Assembly (NCBI GenBank): GCA_026389315.1
Contig: JAPLIC010000016.1
Coordinates: 20,141 to 84,140, forward strand
DNA length: 64,000 nucleotides
From: Cyanobacteriota bacterium
GTDB lineage: Bacteria > Cyanobacteriota > Cyanobacteriia > PCC-6307 > Cyanobiaceae
Direction: 5' to 3'
This document shows positions 28,075 to 34,841 of the stretch, in pieces. The position numbers were made by a program, and so were the translations under genes. How positions within the stretch are numbered: the first letter of the stretch is position 1; every line of letters begins with the position of its first letter. The notes below the pieces were generated by a model. The model was not told the DNA's origin, searched no databases, and saw only the letters and a program-made list of their open reading frames with translations.

Positions 28075-28674
28075 ATGTTCCCAATTTTTCTGCCCCTGCG
28101 GCGCCCCGGGGCCCGCTTCCAGAACGGGGCGCCCCAGCCCGCCCCCTGGCCGGGCCAGGGGCTGCGGACCTGCCTGCTGCTAGCCAGCCTAGAAGTGGCC
28201 GCCGGAGCGCTCGTCGGCGGGTGGGCGGCGGCCCCAGCCCAGGCGGCAGAACCCGGCAGCAGCCCGGATCGGCCGGCCGATCTGGTGATCCTGGAGGAGC
28301 GCGAAAGCCTGCAGGGGCACCTCACCGTGGGGGTGTTCGGGCTGCAGAAGGATCCGAGCAGCCCCGATCTGTGGCGGGTGAACATCTGGCGCCAGTGGCC
28401 CGACCGGGTGGTGATCGCCACCGATGTGGTGCGCTGTGACACCAAAGGGCCCATGCGCATCACCGGCGACCGCAAGCACGTAATTGTGCGGTTGTTGAAT
28501 CCGGGGGGGGCGATCAGCCGGGCCAACCGGCTGGACCACATGGTGTGGTGGGCCAGCTGCTTCCCCCAGCAGGGGGGCCAGGATCCAGCGGGGCTGGCGG
28601 CAACGGCGCGGCAACTGGGGTTTTCGGGCCAACTGCCCGAAAGTGAACAGGTGATCGCCACCCCACCCCGATAG
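28075..28674 (+). CDS. Predicted secreted protein, unknown function
   Basis: 199 residues. A signal peptide is visible at about residues 30-58 (LRTCLLLASLEVAAGALVGG ... PAQA). The mature part has a compact mixed fold: ADLVILEERESLQGHLTVGV, WRVNIWRQWPDRVVIATDVV, a single Cys in VVRCDTKGPMR and another in WWASCFPQQ. No family recognised; it looks like a conserved picocyanobacterial protein. The start is uncertain, since there is little promoter space between it and the divergent desulfurase. Confidence 0.6.
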   Translation: MFPIFLPLRRPGARFQNGAPQPAPWPGQGLRTCLLLASLEVAAGALVGGWAAAPAQAAEPGSSPDRPADLVILEERESLQGHLTVGVFGLQKDPSSPDLWRVNIWRQWPDRVVIATDVVRCDTKGPMRITGDRKHVIVRLLNPGGAISRANRLDHMVWWASCFPQQGGQDPAGLAATARQLGFSGQLPESEQVIATPPR

Positions 28675-28683
28675 ATTTCGGCA

Positions 28684-29439
28684 ATGGCCAACATTCCCGC
28701 CGCCGGCCCCGCCGGCCTCCCCGATCCCACCGCAACGGCGACCCCCAGCCCGCCGGTGAGGTTGCTGCTGGTGGACGACGAACCGGGCCTGCGCACGGCC
28801 GTCAAGGCCTACCTGGAAGACGAAGGCTTCCAGGTGACCACCGCCAACGACGGCGAGGAGGGCTGGACGGTGGCGCAGCAGATGCTGCCCGATGTGGTGA
28901 TCACGGACGTGATGATGCCGCGCTGCGACGGCTTTGGCCTGCTCAAGCGCCTGCGGGGGGACGAGAGGCTGGGGGGGCCGCCGGTGGTGTTTCTCACCGC
29001 CAAGGGCATGACGGCCGACCGCATCGCCGGCTTCCAGGCCGGGGCGGATGACTACATCCCCAAGCCCTTTGATCCCGACGAACTGGTGGCGCGGGTGCGC
29101 AATGTGGTGCGGCGCCAAGAGCGTTTGCTCGCCGAGGCGGCCCGCTTTGCCGATGCCGACATCGGCAGCCTGGCCAAGCAGATCACCGAGATCCGCTCGA
29201 TGTTGGGCCCCGGTGGCGCCCGCAAGCCCACCCCCGATGTCTCCCTCGATTTCACCCCCCGTGAAGCCAGCGTGCTGCAACTGGTGGCGGAGGGAATGAT
29301 GAACAAGGAAATCGCCCGTCGCCTCGAAACTTCGATCCGCAACGTCGAGAAGTACGTCAGCCGCCTGTTCATCAAGACGGGCACCTCCAGCCGCACCGAA
29401 CTGGTGCGCTATGCCTTGGAGCATGGCTTGGTGGAGTGA
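28684..29439 (+). CDS. LuxR/NarL-type response regulator
   Basis: 251 residues. Receiver domain residues ~24-145 with the acidic pair in LLLVDDEPGLR, phospho-acceptor Asp in DVVITDVMMPRCDG, FLTAKG (Thr) and YIPKPF (Lys). LuxR-type helix-turn-helix at the C-terminus: FTPREASVLQLVAEGMMNKE ... IRNVEKYVSRLFIKTG. The architecture resembles Ycf29/NarL-type regulators conserved in cyanobacteria; I cannot fix the orthologue. No sensor kinase is adjacent. It follows the secreted-protein gene by 9 bp. Confidence 0.88.
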   Translation: MANIPAAGPAGLPDPTATATPSPPVRLLLVDDEPGLRTAVKAYLEDEGFQVTTANDGEEGWTVAQQMLPDVVITDVMMPRCDGFGLLKRLRGDERLGGPPVVFLTAKGMTADRIAGFQAGADDYIPKPFDPDELVARVRNVVRRQERLLAEAARFADADIGSLAKQITEIRSMLGPGGARKPTPDVSLDFTPREASVLQLVAEGMMNKEIARRLETSIRNVEKYVSRLFIKTGTSSRTELVRYALEHGLVE

Positions 29440-29466
29440 AAACTTTGCTATCAGCTAGAGGGAAGT

Positions 29467-29489
29467 GGCCAGCAGCGCAACGGCTGGCC
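29467..29489. terminator. Hairpin between converging genes
   Basis: GGCCAGC - 9-nt loop - GCTGGCC, 28 bp after the response-regulator stop and 31 bp before the nagA stop on the other strand. Short T-run on the plus side. Plausible bidirectional terminator. Confidence 0.45.
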
Positions 29490-29519
29490 CCGTTTGAACA
29501 GGCCCGGGTTTGGTGATCT

Positions 29520-30719
29520 TCAGGCCGCCCGCCGCCAGTGGAGCCCCTCACCGGCCTCGCCGTCGGCGCTCCAGCGCAGGCAGTCCCCCAGCCGCCGCCC
29601 GACTAGCAGTTCCTGCAGCGGCCGCCGCTCCCCCAGGACGCGCCGCGGCAGCACGGTGGCGGCAGCGATGGCCCACTCCGGCCGGCCGCTCCAGCCGGCC
29701 AGGCGCCGCGCCCCCTCCAGCAGGGGCAGGGTGACGCCGGCCAGGGTGCCGTCCTCGAGGCGGCAACTGCCATTGGCAACGATGAGAGTGCGTTCATCCC
29801 AGCGGTGCAGGCCCTCGGCCAGGCCGTAGGGCGCCAGGGCATCGCTGACCAGCACCACCTGCCCTGGCGCCAGCCGTTGCAGCAGCACCGCCATCCCCGG
29901 GGCCACATGGACCCCATCGGCGATCAGCCCCAGGGCCACATCACCCCGCAGGGCGGCCGCCGCGATCGGCCCCGGCTGCCGGTGGCCCAGGCCCGCCATG
30001 GCGTTGAAGGCATGGGTCACCATCGCCACGCCGGCCTCGTAGGCCGCCATGGCCTCGCTGTCATTGGCAGCGCTGTGGCCCAGGCTGACGACGATGCCCT
30101 GATCCCGCAGGGCCTGGATCACCGCAGCGGCCCCCTCCAGCTCGGGGGCCAACGTGACCAGGGCGATGTCGGCGGCATCCGCGCCCCCTCCGCCTGGACC
30201 GTCCGCCGGGCCGCAAAAACCGTCGATGCGCTCGGCGAGGGCCGCCAGCGACGGGGTGCACAAATGCGCTTGGGGATGGGCACCACGCCGGGCCGGCGCC
30301 AGGAACGGGCCCTCCAGGTGGGCCCCCAGCAAGCGGCAGCGCCCCGGCTGGTGGTCGGCCCGGGCCTGGCGCAGCACCGCCAGCGCCTGCCGCAGGGGGG
30401 GCACGGCGCAGGTCACCAGGGTGGGGCAGATGGCCTCCACCCCATCGCGCCAGAGAAGTTCCAGCAGCTGCTGCAGCCGGGGTTGGTCGGCGGCGCTGAG
30501 TTCGGTGAAGGCCAGCCCCAGGCCGCCATTGATCTGCAGATCGACCCCCATCGGGCTCAACCAGTCCCCGCCCCAGTCATCGCCGGCGGCGGCGCTGCCC
30601 GCCGCCAAGGCTTCGATCTGCTGCACCCGATCGTCCCCATCGAGGCCGATGCGCCAGCGTTGCCCACTGTGGCTGCAGGGCGAGGCCCGGGGCAGGCGCA
30701 CGTTGCTCAGCCAGCGCAT
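29520..30719 (-). CDS. nagA: N-acetylglucosamine-6-phosphate deacetylase
   Basis: 399 residues from the ATG at 30719 (MRWLSNVRLPRAS); the frame is open further upstream but that overlaps purE. Amidohydrolase motifs include GVDLQINGGLGLAFTEL, LGAHLEGPFLAPARRGAH (metal Glu/His), SLGHSAAN, THAFNAMAGLGHRQPG and LGLIADGVHVAP, and VLVSDALAPYG. Removes acetate from GlcNAc-6-P in amino-sugar recycling. The divergent neighbour is purE. No other nag genes nearby. Confidence 0.9.
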   Translation of the reverse strand: MRWLSNVRLPRASPCSHSGQRWRIGLDGDDRVQQIEALAAGSAAAGDDWGGDWLSPMGVDLQINGGLGLAFTELSAADQPRLQQLLELLWRDGVEAICPTLVTCAVPPLRQALAVLRQARADHQPGRCRLLGAHLEGPFLAPARRGAHPQAHLCTPSLAALAERIDGFCGPADGPGGGGADAADIALVTLAPELEGAAAVIQALRDQGIVVSLGHSAANDSEAMAAYEAGVAMVTHAFNAMAGLGHRQPGPIAAAALRGDVALGLIADGVHVAPGMAVLLQRLAPGQVVLVSDALAPYGLAEGLHRWDERTLIVANGSCRLEDGTLAGVTLPLLEGARRLAGWSGRPEWAIAAATVLPRRVLGERRPLQELLVGRRLGDCLRWSADGEAGEGLHWRRAA

Positions 30720-30851
30720 CGGCGGTGGGGGGGGATGGTGCCCCCATCTTGATGGCGGCTGGGGGGACGACTGGCCAGGGGCGCTGGCCCGGGCCCGTTG
30801 CCCTGGCGTCGGCGGCCGGGGCGGGAGGATGGGGCGAAACGCCTTGCCGCC

Positions 30852-31421
30852 GTGGTCGCTGTCGCCTCCGACCCTTCGCCCCCCAGTGCCGGCGGCGGCG
30901 CTCCAGCGCCGGTGGCGGTGGTGATGGGCAGCGATTCCGATCTGCCCACCCTGCAGCCGGCCGTGGTGATCCTGCGGGAGCTGGGGGTGGCCTGCGAGGT
31001 GCGGGTGCTCTCGGCCCACCGCACCCCCCTGGAGATGGTGGCCTTCGCCGAGGCCGCCGCCGCTCGGGGCCTGAAGGTGATCATCGCCGGCGCCGGCGGT
31101 GCCGCCCACCTGCCCGGCATGGTGGCGGCCCTCACCCTGCTGCCGGTGATCGGTGTGCCGGTGCAGAGCCGGGCCCTGTCCGGGGTGGATTCGCTGCATT
31201 CGATCGTGCAGATGCCCGCCGGCATCCCGGTGGCCACCGTGGCGATTGGCAACGGCACCAATGCGGGTCTGCTGGCGGCCCAGATCCTGGCCCTGGCCGA
31301 TGCCGACCTGGCCCAGCGGTTGGCGGCCCACCGGCGCGGCCTGCATGACCAGGTGCGTGCCAAGGATGAACGGCTGCAGCAGCTGGGCAGTGATGCCTAT
31401 CTGGAGACCATGGGCGCCTGA
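30852..31421 (+). CDS. purE: N5-carboxyaminoimidazole ribonucleotide mutase
   Basis: 189 residues from a GTG at 30852; a TTG at 30798 would add 18 residues. Class I PurE signatures are [30 protein letters not shown] (catalytic His), [13 protein letters not shown] and [20 protein letters not shown], and [17 protein letters not shown]. Catalyses N5-CAIR to CAIR in de novo purine synthesis. The N-terminal extension before the core is Pro/Ala-rich. Confidence 0.93.
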   Translation: MVAVASDPSPPSAGGGAPAPVAVVMGSDSDLPTLQPAVVILRELGVACEVRVLSAHRTPLEMVAFAEAAAARGLKVIIAGAGGAAHLPGMVAALTLLPVIGVPVQSRALSGVDSLHSIVQMPAGIPVATVAIGNGTNAGLLAAQILALADADLAQRLAAHRRGLHDQVRAKDERLQQLGSDAYLETMGA

Positions 31422-31530
31422 GGGCCCCGGTCTCTGGGCCCCTGGGTCCAGGGGCCGGATCCCGCCTGCAACAGAAGCTGGCGGCCCGGCGCCGACACCG
31501 CCAAGCTGAAGGCAGGTTTCGGTGGCCCCT

Positions 31531-32595
31531 ATGGGCCCTGCGCAGATGCTTGAGCGGCTGGTGCTGCCCCCATGGTTGCGGATCAGCCTGGCGTTGCCGC
31601 TGCTCACCCTCAATCTCTGGGTGTTGAAGCAGCTGCTGCTGCCCCTGGCCCCCTTCCCGGCGTTGTTTCTGACGGCGGCCCTGCTGGCCTTTCTGCTGGA
31701 TCTCCCCACCCGCTGGCTGATCGACCAGGGATTGCCGCGGGCCTTGGCCCTGCTGCTGGTGCTGGGCCTCACCCTGGGCCTGGTGGCCCTGGCGGCCGTC
31801 TGGCTGGTGCCGCGCCTGGCCCAGCAGCTCGATGAACTGATCCATGCCCTGCCCCGCTGGTTGGTGCAGGGGGAGACCGTGCTGGCCCAACTGCAGGAAT
31901 GGGCCAGCCAGCGGGGCCTGCCGGTGCGCTTCGATGACCTCACCAGCGAATTGCTGAACCGCGCCAGCCGCCTCGCCAGCCAGTTCAGCCAGCAGCTCTT
32001 GGGGGTGCTGGGGGCGACGCTGGGCCTCACGGTCAACACCGTGATCGTGTTGGTGCTGACGGTGTTTCTGCTGCTGGGCGGCGAGCGCACCGCCGAGGGC
32101 CTGGGCCAGTGGCTGCCAGCCCCGGTGCGGCCCCTGGTGCTCAATACCCTCAATCGCACCTTCAGCGGCTATTTCGCCGGCCAGGTGCTGCTGGCCCTGA
32201 TTCTGAGTGCCCTGCAGCTGGTGGTGTTCACCCTGCTTGGCATTCCCTATGGGGTGCTGTTCGCCGTGGCAATCGGCTTCACCACCTTGATTCCCTATGC
32301 CAGCGCCCTAACGATTGTGGTGGTGAGCCTGTTGCTGGCCCTGGAAGATCCCCGCAAAGGATTTGAGGTGCTGGCCGCGGCAATCACCGTCGGCCAGGTG
32401 GTCGATCAGATCATCCAGCCCCGCCTGATGGGCAGCATCGTCGGCCTGCAGCCCGCCTGGCTGCTGATCTGCCTGCCCATCGGCGCCCGCATCGGCAGCC
32501 TGCTGGGCTTGGGCGAACTGCTGCCTTTTTCGATGCCTGGGCGCTGCGGCTGCGGGCGGGGGAGGTGGTGGAGTGACCTGGCGGTTATTCAATAG
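31531..32595 (+). CDS. AI-2E family transporter with frameshifted C-terminus
   Basis: Seven or eight hydrophobic segments and the family's amphipathic central helices (LPRWLVQGETVLAQLQEWAS) with an N-terminal double helix and VVDQIIQPRLMGSIVGLQPA. Members of this PerM/YdiK-type family export small molecules; substrates are mostly unproven. The end departs from the family at about residue 325: after LGLGELL the frame reads PFSMPGRCGCGRGRWW, whereas the +1 frame gives a family-like end DAWALRLRAGEVVE with a stop at 32574. A deletion with frameshift is likely. Start could be the ATG at 31531 or 31546. Confidence 0.75.
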   Translation: MGPAQMLERLVLPPWLRISLALPLLTLNLWVLKQLLLPLAPFPALFLTAALLAFLLDLPTRWLIDQGLPRALALLLVLGLTLGLVALAAVWLVPRLAQQLDELIHALPRWLVQGETVLAQLQEWASQRGLPVRFDDLTSELLNRASRLASQFSQQLLGVLGATLGLTVNTVIVLVLTVFLLLGGERTAEGLGQWLPAPVRPLVLNTLNRTFSGYFAGQVLLALILSALQLVVFTLLGIPYGVLFAVAIGFTTLIPYASALTIVVVSLLLALEDPRKGFEVLAAAITVGQVVDQIIQPRLMGSIVGLQPAWLLICLPIGARIGSLLGLGELLPFSMPGRCGCGRGRWWSDLAVIQ

Positions 32596-32755
32596 ATGGC
32601 AGAACGAGCCGATGCCGGGCTACATGAGTTGCTTCAGAAGAGGCCGCCCGTGATGGGGCCTTCGATGCCATTGGGCAATTCTGGTCAGCCTGCGACGGCC
32701 ATTGGTGGATCGTCTCGAAGGCGGGCCCACGCATGCAGGAGCGAACAGCGCTTAA

Positions 32756-32770
32756 TAGTATTTTCTACTA
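32756..32770. promoter_or_regulatory. Small inverted repeat in the parDE promoter
   Basis: TAGTA-TTTTC-TACTA, just before a TATA-like stretch and 40 bp upstream of the antitoxin start at 32810. Candidate autoregulatory operator, as usual for ParD-type antitoxins. Confidence 0.35.
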
Positions 32771-32809
32771 CTATATGCTCCAGTGCCAGCCAGTAGCGGA
32801 GAACGTGCG

Positions 32810-33079
32810 ATGCAATCTGCTGAAAAGCTTTCCATCACTCTGCCGCCGGAAATGGCCAGTTTCATCCGTCAGAAGGTGGAATCCGGCCTCTATGGCTCCA
32901 ACAGCGAGATCATCCGCGAGGCCATGCGCGGCCTGATGGAGCGGGAGCGTCGTCTGGAGCGGCTCGACGGGGCCATTGCCCTGGGCCTGGCCGACGCCGA
33001 GGCGGGGCGGGTGCAGGAGATTGAGGCGGTGCGCCGAGAGCTCCGCATCGCAGCCGCTGAGAGCGCTCCTGCCGCATGA
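32810..33079 (+). CDS. ParD-family antitoxin
   Basis: 89 residues from the ATG at 32810; a start 9 codons earlier is less likely. Ribbon-helix-helix N-terminus (KLSITLPPEMASFIRQKVES) with GLYGSNSEIIREAMRGL and an acidic, Ala-rich tail that should wrap the toxin. Overlaps the ParE gene by 4 bp (ATGA). CopG/ParD type with DNA-binding and neutralising roles. Confidence 0.85.
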   Translation: MQSAEKLSITLPPEMASFIRQKVESGLYGSNSEIIREAMRGLMERERRLERLDGAIALGLADAEAGRVQEIEAVRRELRIAAAESAPAA

Positions 33080-33492
33080 AGGTGGTGATTACGGCGGCGG
33101 CGAAGGCCGATCTGCTTGCCATTCGCCGCTACATCGAAGCCGACAACCCCTCCCGGGCGGTCAGCTTCGTCGAGGAGCTACTGGATCGCTGCCTGGCCCT
33201 GGCCGACACCCCCAGGGCCTACCCATTGGTGCCGCGCTACGAGCGCTACGGGATTCGCCGCTGCGTCCATGGTGATTATCTGATTTTTTACCGCCTGCAG
33301 CCGGAGCAGATCGAGGTCATCCACGTCCTGCAGGGCGCACGGGACGATCAGCAGGAACCCCCTTGCCGAAAGCCCACCGACACGGGTCTCTGGTCGTGGG
33401 GCGAACGGAGCGGGCAGGGGGTTGACGGGCCGCCAGCACCGCCCCGATTCCGCCCACGCCTCCTTGATAAATTACGGCAGTTTGCCGTATAA
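33076..33492 (+). CDS. ParE/RelE-family toxin with C-terminal extension
   Basis: 138 residues. The first ~95 are a complete ParE: VVITAAAKADLLAIRRYIEA, RAYPLVPRYERYGIRRCVHG and DYLIFYRLQPEQIEVIHVLQ, ending GARDD. Family members normally stop here. The remaining ~45 residues are Pro/Arg/Gly-rich, without conserved pattern, and run to within 21 bp of the next antitoxin, overlapping its promoter. A lost stop codon is the simplest reading. ParE toxins target gyrase or, in related forms, mRNA. Confidence 0.8.
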   Translation: MKVVITAAAKADLLAIRRYIEADNPSRAVSFVEELLDRCLALADTPRAYPLVPRYERYGIRRCVHGDYLIFYRLQPEQIEVIHVLQGARDDQQEPPCRKPTDTGLWSWGERSGQGVDGPPAPPRFRPRLLDKLRQFAV

Positions 33493-33505
33493 TCTCCTTA
33501 AGGAG
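33464..33505 (+). promoter_or_regulatory. tacAT promoter, operator and palindromic ribosome site
   Basis: TTGATA (33464-33469) and TATAAT (33488-33493) are 18 bp apart and match sigma-70 consensus well. Inside the spacer is the inverted repeat TACGGCA-GTT-TGCCGTA (33473-33489), probably the antitoxin operator. Directly after, CTCCTTAAGGAG (33494-33505) is a perfect 12-bp palindrome whose right half is the Shine-Dalgarno of the antitoxin gene at 33513. Confidence 0.65.
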
Positions 33506-33512
33506 AGCCTTC

Positions 33513-33791
33513 ATGGCCACAGAACAAACCTCACGCCTCGAAGCACGCCTACCTGCAAGCGTCTATGCCACGCTGAAGCGGGCGGCGGAACTGCAAGGGC
33601 GCAGCCTCACGGATTTCGTCGTCAGCGCCGCCCATGATGCCGCCCAGCGCGCCATTGAGGAGCAAGCCATCCTCCGCCTGTCCGCTGAGGATCAACGGCG
33701 TTTTGCCGAAGCCCTGATCCAGCCACCGGCTCCGAACGCTGCCCTGAAGCACGCCAAGCGTCTGCATTTGGAGAATGTTGAGGTTCGGTGA
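33513..33791 (+). CDS. tacA: DUF1778 (TacA-type) antitoxin
   Basis: 92 residues. RHH domain with RLEARLPASVYATLKRAAEL and SLTDFVVSAAHDAAQRAIEE, as in TacA/DUF1778, followed by the acidic-to-hydrophobic tail (FAEALIQPPAPNAALKHAKR) that occupies the toxin active site. Strong AGGAG site 7 bp before the ATG. Its stop overlaps the toxin GTG by two bases (GTGA). Confidence 0.88.
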   Translation: MATEQTSRLEARLPASVYATLKRAAELQGRSLTDFVVSAAHDAAQRAIEEQAILRLSAEDQRRFAEALIQPPAPNAALKHAKRLHLENVEVR

Positions 33792-34300
33792 CGCGCTTCG
33801 TTTCAGAAGCCCTCGCCAAGCACGAACGGGCGGCATTCCTCAGCGGCAATGACCGTGTTGACCTTTACTTCCGCGAGACGGTTTCGCAGGACGTCAAGCG
33901 CAAGTACGCCGCCTGCTATGTCCTGATCGAGCGCGGCACCGGCAAGGTCGCGGGCTTCTACACGCTTTCGGCCCACAGCATCCCACTGAACGATGTTGCC
34001 CCGGAACTGGCCAAGAAACTGCCGCGCTACCCCAGCGTGCCCGTCGTCTTGATTGGCTGGATGGGGAGAGACTTGGCCTTCCGAGGGGCAGGGGTCGGCA
34101 GCCTGCTGCTTTATGACGCCATCAGTCGCGTGGCCAAAGCGCCGGTTGGTGCCTACGCGATTTGCGCCGATGCCATTGCCGATGCCATTGATCAGCTCGC
34201 TGCGGCCTTCTACCGCGACCACCAGTTTCAACCCCTGGTGAGTCGTCCGCAGAGCCTGTTCCTGCCGATGAAGACCGCCCTGGCCCTCGTCAGCGGCTAA
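33788..34300 (+). CDS. tacT: GNAT acetyltransferase toxin (TacT-type)
   Basis: 170 residues, GTG start. GNAT fold with CoA-binding loop region IGWMGRDLAFRGAGVGSLLL and a C-terminal FYRDHQFQPLVSRPQSLFLP containing the Tyr of the family. The acidic start (VDLYFRETVSQDVKRK) is standard. TacT acetylates the amino group of charged tRNA and stops translation. The two-gene order (DUF1778 then GNAT) is canonical. Confidence 0.88.
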   Translation: MTRFVSEALAKHERAAFLSGNDRVDLYFRETVSQDVKRKYAACYVLIERGTGKVAGFYTLSAHSIPLNDVAPELAKKLPRYPSVPVVLIGWMGRDLAFRGAGVGSLLLYDAISRVAKAPVGAYAICADAIADAIDQLAAAFYRDHQFQPLVSRPQSLFLPMKTALALVSG

Positions 34301-34361
34301 GGCCCTACCTTCCTCACCCGCAGGGGCTGTTTGGGGCCGGTTGCCCGGCGCCGGCTGGCGC

Positions 34362-34558
34362 TCAGGCCAGCTGCTCCCGCAGCGCCGCCAGGTCGGCTTT
34401 CTCGTGGCGGCTGACGGTCATGGCTGCTGATGCCGAGCTCGCCTGCGATGCTCCGCAGCGACCGGCTCTCCAGCACCCGCAGGCGCAGGATCGCGGCCTC
34501 GTTCGCGGGAAGCCTCTGCAGCAGTGCTTCAGCCGAGTAGCTCCAAAGAGCTTGTCCA
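34362..34558 (-). pseudogene. Remnant resembling sigma-70 region 4
   Basis: On the minus strand the segment reads LLQRLPANEAAILRLRVLES and SLRSIAGELGIS, then, after a frameshift of one or two bases, MTVSRHEKADLAALREQL. Combined, this matches a sigma factor region 4 or similar helix-turn-helix. No start or upstream domain. The remainder of the gap (34301-34841) is AT-rich and without recognised features. A related HTH family would fit as well. Confidence 0.4.
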
Positions 34559-34841
34559 ACACCGAATAGATCGCGGCTTTCGCGCGATCTATCCTTGTTC
34601 GTTACCCTTTAGCATTGCAGTAGGTTCAACGGCGAAATGGCAGGATATGAAATACACTGCTAATATAATATAGAGTAATTCAAGGCAACTGCTGCTGTTT
34701 GCTTTCGGCTTTTTGTTGGATTTGCAGCTTTTTTGTTAAGCCAAAAATCGGCTATTTATCTGGCATCTTCCAATATTGCAGCTTCGATTCAAGTGGCTTG
34801 ATTTCAGACGGGCAAGGTGGCTCTCTCGCTTGCCTGAACAC

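Noticed and set aside
26935..28674. 579-codon plus-strand frame crossing the cysteine desulfurase gene
   Set aside because: Only the last 199 codons, after the divergent start at 28075, look like a real protein.
29520..32159. 879-codon minus-strand frame running through nagA, purE and part of the permease
   Set aside because: Only the first 1.2 kb (nagA) has family motifs; the upstream part is antisense to purE and the permease.
34301..34841. Possible noncoding RNA in the AT-rich gap after the caspase gene
   Set aside because: No promoter-terminator pair or strong fold found by eye; only the sigma-like remnant can be argued.
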